NCBI GenBank assembly: GCA_015061285.1
Contig: SUWW01000004.1
Coordinates: forward strand, 121,963 to 185,962
Source: Bacteroidales bacterium
GTDB taxonomy: Bacteria; Bacteroidota; Bacteroidia; Bacteroidales; Marinilabiliaceae
Reading direction: 5' to 3'
Length of the DNA stretch: 64,000 nt
The notes under the pieces are model-generated. The model did not search any database. It was not told the origin of the DNA and worked only from the letters and a program-made list of their open reading frames with translations. Positions 18,078 to 27,675 of the stretch are shown here, one piece after another. Position 1 is the stretch's first letter, and each line of letters opens with the position of its first letter. Position numbers and translations under genes: made by a program.

Positions 18078-19838
18078 ATGTATAGAACTCATACATGCGG
18101 CGAGCTACGTTTGCAGAACGCAGGCACCGAAGTAACCCTAAGTGGATGGATTCAGCGCACCCGTAAGATGGGCGGCATGGTTTTCGCCGATTTGCGCGAC
18201 CGTTATGGTATCACTCAACTTGCTTTCAACGATGGTATCGACCCCGAATTGTGCGAAAGAGCTTCGCACCTCGGTCGTGAATATGTAGTGCAAGTCACTG
18301 GTAAAGTGGCTGAGCGCGAGAATAAAAACGCCAACCTTCCTACTGGCGACATCGAAATAATCGTGTCGAAACTCAATGTGCTCAACGAGAGCGTTACGCC
18401 TCCGTTCACCATCGAGGACAACACCGATGGCGGCGACGACCTTCGTATGAAATATCGCTACCTCGATTTGCGCCGTGCATGCGTACGTAAAAACCTTGAG
18501 CTCCGTCATAAAATGGCTTTCGAGGTTCGTTCGTATCTCGATAAGCAGGGCTTCCTCGAAGTTGAAACGCCTGTGCTCATTGGCTCTACGCCCGAAGGTG
18601 CACGCGACTTCGTTGTGCCAAGCCGTATGAATCCTGGTCAGTTCTATGCTTTGCCACAGAGTCCTCAAACGCTCAAACAATTGCTTATGGTGGCTGGCTT
18701 CGATCGCTATTTCCAGATTGTAAAATGTTTCCGCGACGAAGATTTGCGTGCCGACCGTCAGCCTGAGTTCACCCAAATCGACTGCGAGATGTCGTTCGTT
18801 GAGCAAGAGGACATCATAAATATGTTCGAAGGAATGGCTAAACACCTTTTCAAAACCATTCTCAACATAGACATGAAAGAGGCTTTCCCTCGCATGACGT
18901 GGCACGATGCTATGAAATATTATGGCTCCGATAAGCCCGATTTGCGCTTCGATATGAAGTTTGTTGAGCTTATGGATATTCTCAAAGGCTACGGATTCAG
19001 CGTGTTCGATGGTGCTGCATACATAGGCGGTATCTGTGCTAAGGGTGCTGCTACCTACACTCGCAAACAACTCGACCAACTTACCGAGTTTGTTAAGCGT
19101 CCGCAGATTGGCGCTAAAGGTATGGTTTACGCACGCGTTGAGGCTGACGGAAATGTTAAGTCGAGCGTAGATAAATTCTATACTCAAGAGGTGCTTCAAA
19201 AGATGAAAGCTGCATTTGGTGCTGAACCAGGCGACCTCATACTTATCCTCTCTGGCGATGACGCTATGAAGACTCGCAAGCAACTTTGCGAACTCCGCCT
19301 CGAAGTGGCTCAGCAACTTGGTTTGCGCGATAAAGACAAGTTCGCTTGTCTCTGGGTTGTCGATTTCCCTATGTACGAGTGGAGCGAAGAAGAGAATCGT
19401 CTTATGGCTATGCACCATCCTTTCACCAGCCCGAAACCCGAGGATATTCCACTCCTCGACACCGACCCTGCATCGGTTCGTGCTAATGCATACGATATGG
19501 TTATCAACGGCGTTGAAGTTGGTGGCGGTTCTATACGTATACACGATTCTGAACTTCAGGCCAAAGTATTCAAGATCCTTGGCTTCACGCCCGAGAAGGC
19601 ACAAGAGCAGTTTGGCTTCTTGATGAATGCGTTTAAGTATGGCGCGCCTCCTCACGGTGGTTTGGCTTATGGTCTCGACCGCTTTGTCAGCCTCTTTGCT
19701 AAGCTCGACAGCATCCGCGACTGTATCGCATTCCCGAAAAACAACTCAGGTCGCGACGTGATGCTCGACGCTCCTTCTGCAATCGACCAAAAGCAGCTCG
19801 ACGAACTCTACTTAGACGTGCGTCCAGTAAAAGAATAA
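18078..19838 (+). CDS. aspS: Aspartate--tRNA ligase
   Basis: A 586-residue class II aminoacyl-tRNA synthetase charging tRNA-Asp (or tRNA-Asp/Asn). N-terminal OB-fold anticodon-binding domain ([20 protein letters not shown]), class II motif 1 around [12 protein letters not shown], motif 2 [18 protein letters not shown], a bacterial-type GAD insertion (about 290-420), and motif 3 [20 protein letters not shown]. Length is that of bacterial-type enzymes. A hairpin terminator follows 14 nt after the stop. It is preceded at 28 nt by a lipoprotein gene and probably cotranscribed with it. Confidence 0.98.
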   Translation: MYRTHTCGELRLQNAGTEVTLSGWIQRTRKMGGMVFADLRDRYGITQLAFNDGIDPELCERASHLGREYVVQVTGKVAERENKNANLPTGDIEIIVSKLNVLNESVTPPFTIEDNTDGGDDLRMKYRYLDLRRACVRKNLELRHKMAFEVRSYLDKQGFLEVETPVLIGSTPEGARDFVVPSRMNPGQFYALPQSPQTLKQLLMVAGFDRYFQIVKCFRDEDLRADRQPEFTQIDCEMSFVEQEDIINMFEGMAKHLFKTILNIDMKEAFPRMTWHDAMKYYGSDKPDLRFDMKFVELMDILKGYGFSVFDGAAYIGGICAKGAATYTRKQLDQLTEFVKRPQIGAKGMVYARVEADGNVKSSVDKFYTQEVLQKMKAAFGAEPGDLILILSGDDAMKTRKQLCELRLEVAQQLGLRDKDKFACLWVVDFPMYEWSEEENRLMAMHHPFTSPKPEDIPLLDTDPASVRANAYDMVINGVEVGGGSIRIHDSELQAKVFKILGFTPEKAQEQFGFLMNAFKYGAPPHGGLAYGLDRFVSLFAKLDSIRDCIAFPKNNSGRDVMLDAPSAIDQKQLDELYLDVRPVKE

Positions 19839-19852
19839 TATGTAATTATAGA

Positions 19853-19886
19853 AACGTCAGCGTTCACACGAGCGTTGACGTTTTTT
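19853..19886 (+). terminator. Intrinsic terminator of aspS
   Basis: AACGTCA (19853-19859) pairs with TGACGTT (19876-19882). The stem extends inward by five more pairs including two G-U pairs. TTTT follows. Confidence 0.8.
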
Positions 19887-20000
19887 CTATGTACAAACTC
19901 GCTACGTTTTTGTCATCTTGGGCGTAACCGAGAACTTATGTTGCGCAAGCGAAATCTTTCGCTCTGCAAAGGATGATATGATGATTTATATCTACGTAAA

Positions 20001-21311
20001 ATGCTGCAATACAAGTATATAGATAAAAACAAACCCGTGCTTGTGGCTGTGAGTGGCGGTGCCGATAGTGTGGCAATGCTGCACATGCTCGTAGGGCAAG
20101 GCTACTATTGTATAGCGGCGCATTGCAACTTTCATCTGCGCGGTGCCGAATCGGATGCCGACGAAGTTTTTGTGCGCTCGTTCTGCGAAGAACTTGGAGT
20201 GCCTTGTTATGTTGAGCATTTCGATACTCGTAAATATGCGCAGCAGAAGTCAGTCTCAATAGAGATGGCAGCCCGTGAATTGCGCTATCAATGGTTTTAT
20301 TCGCTTCTCGATAAGTATGACATACCTTGTGTAGCTGTGGCTCATCATGCCGATGATGCTGCTGAGACGTTCATGCTCAATCTTGTGCGTGGCACAGGTT
20401 TGAAAGGTTTAACCGGAATGAAGCCAGTGCAGGGTAGAGTAGTGCGCCCTATGTTGCGCTATTCGCGTCAGGATATTGAACTCTATTGCCGCGCTCATCG
20501 ACTTAAATTCTGTACCGATAGCACCAATCAGAGCGATGCATACGTACGTAACCGCATCCGCCACCATGTCATTCCGCAGCTCAAAACAATCAACCCGTCG
20601 TTTCTTAGAACGATGCGTAACAATATGGCGCATCTGAATCAGATTTATTCGCTTTTTGCTCAGCAAGCAAGCGAATTTATGAAGCGTGCTGTGGTCGAAC
20701 TCGAAGATCAAACCCTTATCTCTATGGACAATTTGCAAAAGTTGCCCGAAGTAGAACCTTTTATCTTCGAAATACTATTTCCGAAAGGTTTCTCGCCCGA
20801 TTCGATACATAAAATTGCTCGTTGCGTAGCTGAAAAACGTTGGGGCAGAATACTCTTTTCGTCGAAATATCGTGTGATTGTCGATCGCTTCAATCTGATG
20901 ATTATGCCTCGTGATGAACAAACGGAAAACGAAGAAACCGACATCGAAATGGATCAAGACGAGGTATATACACCAATACATTTGAAAATAAGTACATTCG
21001 AGCGTACTGATGATTATCAAGTGTCGAAAGATGCCAATATTGCACATTTCAATGCCGATAAGGTCTATTTCCCACTTACTTTGCGTCATTGGCGAACTGG
21101 TGATATGTTTCGACCTCTTGGCATGAAGGGCTTCAAAAAGCTTAGCGATTTCTTTGTAGATAATAAAATGAATCAGGTGCAAAAGGAGAATGCATGGATA
21201 CTTGAGGCTGGTGGCGAAATAATCTGGATTGTTGGTATGCGCATCGACGATCGTTTCAAAATAACAGCCGATTGCAAAGAGGTGTTGCAAATTGAGATAA
21301 TTACGAATTAG
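20001..21311 (+). CDS. tilS: tRNA(Ile)-lysidine synthase
   Basis: A 436-residue N-type ATP pyrophosphatase that converts C34 of tRNA-Ile(CAU) to lysidine, which is essential for AUA decoding. The PP-loop SGGADS is at residues 18-23. AAHCNFHLRG and VAHHADDAAETFMLNLVRGT are further family motifs, and the C-terminal domain (LRHWRTGDMFRPLGMKGFKK) is the usual TilS substrate-binding module. The start is fixed by an in-frame TGA 27 nt upstream with no other ATG between. It follows the aspS terminator and has its own terminator. Confidence 0.97.
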   Translation: MLQYKYIDKNKPVLVAVSGGADSVAMLHMLVGQGYYCIAAHCNFHLRGAESDADEVFVRSFCEELGVPCYVEHFDTRKYAQQKSVSIEMAARELRYQWFYSLLDKYDIPCVAVAHHADDAAETFMLNLVRGTGLKGLTGMKPVQGRVVRPMLRYSRQDIELYCRAHRLKFCTDSTNQSDAYVRNRIRHHVIPQLKTINPSFLRTMRNNMAHLNQIYSLFAQQASEFMKRAVVELEDQTLISMDNLQKLPEVEPFIFEILFPKGFSPDSIHKIARCVAEKRWGRILFSSKYRVIVDRFNLMIMPRDEQTENEETDIEMDQDEVYTPIHLKISTFERTDDYQVSKDANIAHFNADKVYFPLTLRHWRTGDMFRPLGMKGFKKLSDFFVDNKMNQVQKENAWILEAGGEIIWIVGMRIDDRFKITADCKEVLQIEIITN

Positions 21312-21336
21312 AAGTAGAAATTACACCAAATAATAT

Positions 21337-21375
21337 AGCGCGCAAGAGTGGTTAGAGACTTTCGCGCGCTTTTTG
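21337..21375 (+). terminator. Intrinsic terminator between tilS and the amidase gene
   Basis: AGCGCGC (21337-21343) pairs with GCGCGCT (21364-21370), followed by TTTTTG. It lies between converging genes, so it may serve the minus-strand gene too, though no T-run is seen on that side. Confidence 0.7.
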
Positions 21376-21397
21376 TGTTGCTGATTAGGTATTTCAC

Positions 21398-24043
21398 TCA
21401 CTCCATGCTCATAGAATATCCATAAGTAGTGATATTGCCATACTTAACTACAGCCGACATGCCAGAATCGGGATAACGGCTTATTACTTGTGCTCCGTCG
21501 GCAGCATCGATGGCATCAGGCGAACGATAGCGCCCAAACGTAAGCGTGGCATGGTCGGTGCGAGGAATGATGCCCATGATATATTTTGCAAATACTTTTT
21601 GCGTTAGGGTTTGCACTTCTGTTCCGATATAATCGCCATAAATATTAATATTTACTCCCATACGGCTGTATATAGAGATGCTATTCATGAAACCTTGTGT
21701 GTATATGCTATGGCGCGCAGGCATGTTGCCATACCATGAGGTGCGGCTACAACCTAAATCTACAATCACCCCATCGACTTTCGTTAATGTTGAGTCGATG
21801 CTAATAGAATCATTAGCAGACGAGTCGAAGAAATCTTTACTTATGGCTATGACGTTGTGTTTTTGTGCAACCAACGAATCTACCCAGCCGATATGATAGG
21901 GCGAGTAGGCTACGCCGCGAGCTACACCTTCGAGGTCGGAAAACGAAGCTCCCCACCCAGGATCGTCATCGTCGAGCCATACAGATGCAGGATCGAAATT
22001 GTACTGTGAGCCAGTGGAATAGGCGTCGTTAGCATAAGGCGCGCCTGCATATTGGTCGAAGCAGACACCACCCCAGTTCTGTGTGTTTATCACAAAAGGC
22101 GAAGCAAGCGCATTGCGCCCATCTACTACGAGCGTATGTCTTGTGTTGTCGAAGAATGCGGCTGAAAGTGTTGCGCTTGGCAACGATCGTCCCCCACTAT
22201 TCACAGCTATGATATTATAATCATAAATATGCCCATCGTTAGGCTGATAAATTACTATAGAAGTGTCGCGTGTGGTAGAGTGCAAGCGCCGATTTACCAT
22301 GATAGCGTAATATTGAGGCTCGGCCGAAGGTTCCAGTTGGTCAATAGTAGTCGACCATTGCAGACAAACGCTATCGGCTGCTACGCGCGTCATGCCAAAA
22401 TTGCTTGGCCGTAGTGGTGTGACGGTGGCTTGCTCTCCATAGTAGAATCGCAGCACAGCTTTATAGATAGAGCGCGAGATGTCGTGCCTAAACTGCGGAT
22501 GAAGTGCATAGCGCATGTCATTAACATTCTGATGCGATAGCATTTCCATAAGTACGGCGGGCACTTCAGGACGTCGCGACTCGGAATAACCTTTGTCGAG
22601 AACGCCACGTATGCCCCATGTAGAATCCCACGACGCTCGCAAGTCGGCAACTATCTGGTGCTCTATGTATTGAGCCATGTCGCGATTGACAATGCGCGGC
22701 AATCCATTGAGCAAATTCTTGTTGCCCGTGGTGGCTATGGCGAGTGTTCCTACAGTGGAATCGCCCTGCACTATGCCTGCATCGGTATGTATGGCAAGCG
22801 ACATATCTACGTTTATACCTCGCTCTTTTACAAGAGCATTGACCCATTCGCCGCGGCAATTAATGTCGTCGGTATAGTCGTTCGTTCCTTCGCTGATATT
22901 GTATACTATTGGAGCAAAACCATCGGATTGTAAGTAGTATCGCGCGCACTCCATCCAGCGCGGCAATCCACTCAATTGGCCGCAACGAGCCACAACGCCT
23001 TGACCTCCTCCTATGCGTACGGCATCGGCAGATACGTGGCCTTTGCCACTAATTTTCACGAGACATTTGCCACCATCGAATCTATGACGGCCAAGACGAA
23101 CCCACATTCCACCACCAATCTGCTGATTGATAACATAGTTACTTATGCCATCGGCGTCGGTCACTTGCACATTGACGGCGTCGGAATTTTTGGCTTCGGC
23201 AGCATAGCATATATATACTTCAGCATAGCTATTGGGCACACTCGGAAAAGTGTACGTGATGGTGTCGTGAGTTTGCATATTGTATATATGTGCATTGCCA
23301 TTGCTAAAAGGATTTTCGGAACCTTGTAGAGTGTCGTATGGCTTAAACCCAGCTACAACCTTTACTGCTTTGTGGTGCGAATGAAAATGTCCGTTCACTG
23401 GCATGTCGTCGTCTACCACGAGGCAAAAATTGTTCATGTCGCGTTCGCGAGGCATAAGTACTTGAGCGCCTGCATTTTCGAACATAGGTGCCAGAAATGG
23501 CAGTACATACGATGATGTTAGCAAATCTTCAACGGTAGTGAATAAACGCGCTCGTTGCCATTCCCAACGGTTGAGTTTCTGCTCATAATATCTACCATGA
23601 CTTGCCCACAGAGCAAGCGTAAAATCTTTCATCGTGCCTGTCGAAATGCCATCTTTTTTGCGTACGAGCGGTTTGACAGTTGAGTGAGGCATGCTCCAAC
23701 TATCTTGCGGCACAAGAGTCTGCAGGTCGGTTTTGTTGGCAAAAAAAGTGACTTGGGCATGTCTCATTCCCAAGCGATTGCAAACAGAGTCGGCAGCAGC
23801 AGATATGATTTCATTAGTTAATGGAAATAGCGCCGCGTTTTTGTCGAAGCGTATGCGCACTTTTTGTCCATCTACAATAGCCGATTTTATTTCAATAGGC
23901 TCTTTGCTGCTCCAGTGTTCACCAGTAAACCAACTTATCAAAACTTCGGGAGGTAGTTTGTCGAGTACCGATTTCACTTGAGCATGAGCATCAACAATGA
24001 TGAAGAATAATGAAAGTAAAAGGAGACGAGTTGCAGTTTTCAT
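21398..24043 (-). CDS. Periplasmic N-acetylmuramoyl-L-alanine amidase-like protein with golvesin domain
   Basis: An 881-residue exported protein (signal peptide about 1-21). Amidase_3-type elements are spread along the chain: ALWASHGRYYEQ (Zn ligand His149), VLMPRERD (about 195-202), SLAIHTDAG (His419) and PAVLMEMLSHQN (catalytic-type Glu500). Between them sits a golvesin/xanthan-lyase-type beta domain (about 255-350, ending KGHVSADAVRIGGGQGV). A fibronectin-III-like domain (about 550-640) and a C-terminal catalytic-like or binding domain (about 650-881) follow. Databases often label relatives xanthan lyase; peptidoglycan amidase is the better reading of the motifs. It starts only 28 nt after tRNA-Arg on the same strand. 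Confidence 0.75.
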   Translation of the reverse strand: MKTATRLLLLSLFFIIVDAHAQVKSVLDKLPPEVLISWFTGEHWSSKEPIEIKSAIVDGQKVRIRFDKNAALFPLTNEIISAAADSVCNRLGMRHAQVTFFANKTDLQTLVPQDSWSMPHSTVKPLVRKKDGISTGTMKDFTLALWASHGRYYEQKLNRWEWQRARLFTTVEDLLTSSYVLPFLAPMFENAGAQVLMPRERDMNNFCLVVDDDMPVNGHFHSHHKAVKVVAGFKPYDTLQGSENPFSNGNAHIYNMQTHDTITYTFPSVPNSYAEVYICYAAEAKNSDAVNVQVTDADGISNYVINQQIGGGMWVRLGRHRFDGGKCLVKISGKGHVSADAVRIGGGQGVVARCGQLSGLPRWMECARYYLQSDGFAPIVYNISEGTNDYTDDINCRGEWVNALVKERGINVDMSLAIHTDAGIVQGDSTVGTLAIATTGNKNLLNGLPRIVNRDMAQYIEHQIVADLRASWDSTWGIRGVLDKGYSESRRPEVPAVLMEMLSHQNVNDMRYALHPQFRHDISRSIYKAVLRFYYGEQATVTPLRPSNFGMTRVAADSVCLQWSTTIDQLEPSAEPQYYAIMVNRRLHSTTRDTSIVIYQPNDGHIYDYNIIAVNSGGRSLPSATLSAAFFDNTRHTLVVDGRNALASPFVINTQNWGGVCFDQYAGAPYANDAYSTGSQYNFDPASVWLDDDDPGWGASFSDLEGVARGVAYSPYHIGWVDSLVAQKHNVIAISKDFFDSSANDSISIDSTLTKVDGVIVDLGCSRTSWYGNMPARHSIYTQGFMNSISIYSRMGVNINIYGDYIGTEVQTLTQKVFAKYIMGIIPRTDHATLTFGRYRSPDAIDAADGAQVISRYPDSGMSAVVKYGNITTYGYSMSME

Positions 24044-24071
24044 ATCTATGTGCGCAATAGGCTAAAAAATG

Positions 24072-24143
24072 TGACCCCGAGGAGATTCGAACTCCTATCA
24101 GCAGAACCGGAATCTGATATTCTATCCATTGAACTACGGGGCC
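24072..24143 (-). tRNA. tRNA-Arg (anticodon CCG)
   Basis: On the minus strand the acceptor GGCCCCG pairs with CGGGGTC (one G-U). The anticodon stem TCAGA/TCTGA closes the loop TTCCGGT with anticodon CCG. The T-loop TTCGAAT is present and the discriminator is A. No CCA is encoded. Confidence 0.95.
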
Positions 24144-24150
24144 AAAGCAT

Positions 24151-24193
24151 AAAAACAAAAAAGCGCCGACAATCGATGGATTATCAGCGCTTT
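24151..24193 (-). terminator. Intrinsic terminator between tRNA-Pro and tRNA-Arg
   Basis: On the minus strand AAAGCGCTGA pairs with TCGGCGCTTT (10 bp, one G-U; coordinates 24184-24193 and 24160-24169). TTTGTTTTT follows. It would end the tRNA-Pro transcript before tRNA-Arg. Confidence 0.7.
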
Positions 24194-24199
24194 ACGTAG

Positions 24200-24274
24200 T
24201 CGGGGTGACTGGATTCGAACCAGCGACCACACGCCCCCCAGACGTGTACTCTAACCGGACTGAGCTACGCCCCG
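24200..24274 (-). tRNA. tRNA-Pro (anticodon GGG)
   Basis: On the minus strand the acceptor CGGGGCG faces CACCCCG with a single C-A mismatch at pair 6-67. The anticodon stem CACGT/GCGTG closes the loop CTGGGGG with anticodon GGG. The T-arm CTGG-TTCGAAT-CCAG is intact and the discriminator is A. No CCA is encoded. Confidence 0.93.
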
Positions 24275-24306
24275 ATTATCGCTTTCTGCTTTGTTTTTCA
24301 ACGGCG

Positions 24307-24314
24307 CAAAGATA
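24307..24314 (-). promoter_or_regulatory. Promoter -7 element TATCTTTG for the tRNA genes
   Basis: Exact TAnnTTTG match on the minus strand, about 32 nt before the 5' end of tRNA-Pro. Confidence 0.55.
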
Positions 24315-24445
24315 GTGTTTCCTTGCTTACGTTTGCCTGCTTCGACAAATATTTTTTGCCGTTTTTTAGTCTCTCTACATACTCTATGGCTGATTGTATG
24401 TATGGCGCTGATAATTAGATGTATGGCGATAGTTGGGAAGCTCGT

Positions 24446-25120
24446 TTAGTTTTCGTTTACGTCATCCGAATTGAATTTGAAACCCATACGTTTGCCAGTG
24501 CGAGGTTTAGAGGTTATTATCTGCGATGTCATATAAGCAAGGTTAATGATGCTTGTAGTCTCGTAGGGTGGCACAAGTATGTCGAATTCGATAGCGTATT
24601 TGAGTGCAGTTTCTATTATTCGTCGTGCTATGGCGTTGTCGAATTTGTTTTCACCAAAGTGCTTTACTCCAAGGCGTTGGCGTTTGCCTTCAACATAGAA
24701 AGAGCAATCTTTATTTATGAATATGCGAGCCACCATATATCCAGGATCCTCTTCGCGGTTGAAATCTATCGAGTCTGATATGAAGTTGTATATGCTTATA
24801 ATAGCCACGTAGCCACGTTCTTTATCTTCAGCTAAGTATGGGGTTTGCCATACTTCGTTGTCTCTGTCGAATTGGAAAATATTTGGGTGAAGCGAAACGA
24901 TGAGCGAATCTTCATCGGCAACAATTTTGAGTACGTTCTCGCTCAGTCGTTTTGTTTCCATTCGTGTCGATTCGCCAATGCTCTTTTTATAGTCGTCGAC
25001 TATGGCATGCATCTCTTTGTCGATGATATTTAGACAATTGGCTGCTATTTTTCCTATCTCGCGTTTCAATTGGCATTTGGCTGCCAATTGAGTGGCTATT
25101 TGTTTCGATCTGCGTTCCAT
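24446..25120 (-). CDS. Conserved hypothetical cytoplasmic protein
   Basis: A 224-residue soluble protein that I do not recognise. The N-terminal third is helical and charged (RRSKQIATQLAAKCQLKREI, ANCLNIIDKEMHAIVDDYKK). The middle is an alpha/beta segment with YVAIISIYNFISDSIDF and EDPGYMVARIFINKDCSFYV. The C-terminus is basic and ends GKRMGFKFNSDDVNEN. No signal peptide or membrane helix. It has its own -7 promoter element, so it is probably transcribed separately from the PBP1A gene 109 nt upstream. Confidence 0.6.
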   Translation of the reverse strand: MERRSKQIATQLAAKCQLKREIGKIAANCLNIIDKEMHAIVDDYKKSIGESTRMETKRLSENVLKIVADEDSLIVSLHPNIFQFDRDNEVWQTPYLAEDKERGYVAIISIYNFISDSIDFNREEDPGYMVARIFINKDCSFYVEGKRQRLGVKHFGENKFDNAIARRIIETALKYAIEFDILVPPYETTSIINLAYMTSQIITSKPRTGKRMGFKFNSDDVNEN

Positions 25121-25147
25121 TTTCTACATAGTTGAAAGTTGAATACT

Positions 25148-25155
25148 CAAAGTTA
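25148..25155 (-). promoter_or_regulatory. Promoter -7 element TAACTTTG
   Basis: Exact TAnnTTTG match on the minus strand, 27 nt before the ATG at 25120. It gives the hypothetical gene an independent start after the PBP1A gene. Confidence 0.55.
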
Positions 25156-25229
25156 TAAGTCGTGAGTTGAATGTAGTACGTTATAGGTTATTATTCTTCG
25201 CTCAGAGTTGCCGTGTAATGTGAAAACTC

Positions 25230-27641
25230 TTAATCGAATATTCCTCCGAATATGCTATGGAAAATATTGCGAACAGGGTTTGTTTGCTCTTCGGGAGTAT
25301 TGGTCCAATCATCATCGTAATAGCCATACACTTCGGCGCGCGCACGGTGGTAAAGTTCTTCCATGTCGGGCTCTGTCTCGCTATAAAGTGGATAGTGCAT
25401 ATTTACGAGCATCTCGTCGTCGAGTGGTTGTGGAAATTCGCCACCGCAGAGCTGATTTTTGCCCGACACAAGGAAGCGTCCAACAATAGGCAACGCCATA
25501 TACGCACCTTGGCCGAAATATCCATTGCGGAAATGTATCGAAGGATTGTCGCAACCAACCCATGCTCCGGCCACCACTTGCGGCGTTGCACCAATGAACC
25601 AGCCATCGGCGCATTTCTGTGTCGTGCCTGTTTTGCCCACAAGTGGTCCTTCTATCTTGTAGAGTGTGCGTAGGCTGCGCGCCGTGCCACTATCTACCAC
25701 GGCCGACATCATGTCGTTTACATATATAGCTGTCGATTGTGTGAGAACTTCGTTGCCATTTATATCGCCTTGGCTTTCGTAGAGCACTTTGCCTTCGGCA
25801 TCTACAATTTTGGTAATCATTGTGCGTTCGTGGGTTTTTCCTCCATTGGCGAATGCTTGATATGCGGTAACCATCTCAGCTAAAGATATTTCTGCCGTTC
25901 CCAGTGCGATGCTTGGCACTTCTGGTATTTCACTCTCTATACCCATTCTATGAGCTGTGTTTACAACCAAATCTGGTCCAACTTCGTTTATAATCCATGC
26001 CGACACGGTGTTGAGACTCTTCGACAGCGCACCTTTGAACGAGTAGTAACCGCCATAACCATCGTGGCTGCTGTTGGCTGGCGACCAACCTTTAGCATAC
26101 GTACGACGCTCGTTTTTTACGTACGTAGTAGGCGACATGCCATGTTCGAGCGCTGTGGCGTAGACAATAGGCTTAAACGTAGAGCCCACTTGGCGACGCA
26201 TGCCGACGTGGTCGATTTGCGAAAGCGTGTGGTTGATGCCTCCTACGTATGCAAGCACATATCCATTGTTCGGATTGAGAGCCAAGAATCCTGCGTTCAC
26301 TATAGTTACAGCTTTGCGTACCGAATCGGCAGGCGACATCATCTCGGTGTGAGCACCTTCGGCATCGTAGATGAGCATTTCTACAGCACGATTCATGGCG
26401 GTGTCTATTTCGGCATCGGTGCAGCCTGCGCTTTTCATCTTTTTGTAGCGCTCGCTCTGCTTGTAGGCATTGGCATAAATACTGCTCTTGCCCCATGGTT
26501 CTTTGCCTTTCCACTGTTCGTCGAACTTCTGCTGAACGGCTGTCAGATGCTTCTTGACGGCAATTTCGGCGTATTGCTGCAAACGACTATCGAGAGTTGT
26601 GTATATACGTAGACCATCGGTATAAATATTATACTTATCCGTACCATAAATCTCGTTCAGAATGGTGCGCGCCGTTTGCCCTACAGCATCACGAAAGAAA
26701 GCTGCCGATTCTTGGTTACGGTCGTTGGCGTTGTATTTGAGTTTGATGGGTTCTTCAATGTACTTTGTATATGCTGTAGAGTCGATTTTCCCAGTAGTAT
26801 ACATACGTTGCAAAACCACATTTCGTCTTGCCAGAGCACTTTCGGGATTGATGCGTGGGTTGTAGGCCGTGTTGGCGGCAAGCATGCCAACTAATAGTGC
26901 CGCCTCGTGGGGTTTGAGCCACTTAGCTTTGCGCTGAAAAAATCGCTGCGATGCCGCCTCTATGCCATAAATATTCTCGCCAAACGACACTGTGTTGAGG
27001 TAGAGTACCAAGATTTCGGTCTTTGAGTAGACATGCTCAATGCGGTTGGCAATAATCACCTCTTTTATCTTGGCTACCGGAATGCTGAGCGGACCAAAAT
27101 TGCGACGTGGAAAGAGGTTCTTGGCAAGTTGCTGACTTATGGTGCTGCCGCCACCTTGATCGCGGTCGAGCATAAGTACGGTGCGGAAAAGCACACGACC
27201 AACACTTTTATAATCAACGCCTTCGTGCTCGTAGAATCGACTATCTTCTGTGGCTATGAGAGCATCGAACACACTGCGCGAGATGTCGGCACTATCGACG
27301 CTTAGGCGATTTTGAAGGTAGAAACGCCCGAGCAACTTCCCGTCGGCTGAGTAGATTTCCGATGCATTGTTATTACTGATATTTCTTAGTTGTTCGTGAG
27401 TTGGCAAATGTCCAAAAACGCCAATGTATACGCTGAATATCAGTAATATAAATAGCGCTAAACCATGACATATTACTTTGCTGATATTTATGGCTATGCG
27501 ATTTTTTATGCTTGCATTGTCCGATGGGAAATAGACAATCTTAATAGCGCGTCGAGTTCTGTCGCTTAAATGATTATGCAAGTATGTACGTACGCTATTG
27601 TATGCGTCGAAAATTGTTTGTTTGATAGTCGATAGGTTCAA
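25230..27641 (-). CDS. Bifunctional penicillin-binding protein 1A (transglycosylase/transpeptidase)
   Basis: An 803-residue class A PBP that polymerises and cross-links peptidoglycan on the periplasmic side of the inner membrane. A short cytoplasmic tail and one membrane helix (about 55-76) precede the GT51 domain (EDSRFYEHEGVD at 132-143, GGGSTISQQLAKNLFPR at 163-179). The transpeptidase carries SxxK at Ser487-Lys490 (GSTFKP), SLN at 542-544 and KTGT at 670-673. All catalytic motifs are intact. No ATG is available near the N-terminus: a TTG at 27641 is the only reasonable start, with an in-frame TAA about 33 nt upstream. It follows the LRR lipoprotein gene by 34 nt. Confidence 0.93.
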   Translation of the reverse strand: MNLSTIKQTIFDAYNSVRTYLHNHLSDRTRRAIKIVYFPSDNASIKNRIAINISKVICHGLALFILLIFSVYIGVFGHLPTHEQLRNISNNNASEIYSADGKLLGRFYLQNRLSVDSADISRSVFDALIATEDSRFYEHEGVDYKSVGRVLFRTVLMLDRDQGGGSTISQQLAKNLFPRRNFGPLSIPVAKIKEVIIANRIEHVYSKTEILVLYLNTVSFGENIYGIEAASQRFFQRKAKWLKPHEAALLVGMLAANTAYNPRINPESALARRNVVLQRMYTTGKIDSTAYTKYIEEPIKLKYNANDRNQESAAFFRDAVGQTARTILNEIYGTDKYNIYTDGLRIYTTLDSRLQQYAEIAVKKHLTAVQQKFDEQWKGKEPWGKSSIYANAYKQSERYKKMKSAGCTDAEIDTAMNRAVEMLIYDAEGAHTEMMSPADSVRKAVTIVNAGFLALNPNNGYVLAYVGGINHTLSQIDHVGMRRQVGSTFKPIVYATALEHGMSPTTYVKNERRTYAKGWSPANSSHDGYGGYYSFKGALSKSLNTVSAWIINEVGPDLVVNTAHRMGIESEIPEVPSIALGTAEISLAEMVTAYQAFANGGKTHERTMITKIVDAEGKVLYESQGDINGNEVLTQSTAIYVNDMMSAVVDSGTARSLRTLYKIEGPLVGKTGTTQKCADGWFIGATPQVVAGAWVGCDNPSIHFRNGYFGQGAYMALPIVGRFLVSGKNQLCGGEFPQPLDDEMLVNMHYPLYSETEPDMEELYHRARAEVYGYYDDDWTNTPEEQTNPVRNIFHSIFGGIFD

Positions 27642-27675
27642 AGCGTTTGATATTGAATATGTTGATATATATTAT

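Noticed and set aside
18138-19655. 505-codon open frame antisense to aspS
   Set aside because: It lies wholly under a highly conserved aspS, has no start context or family resemblance, and results from codon bias that avoids stops on the other strand.
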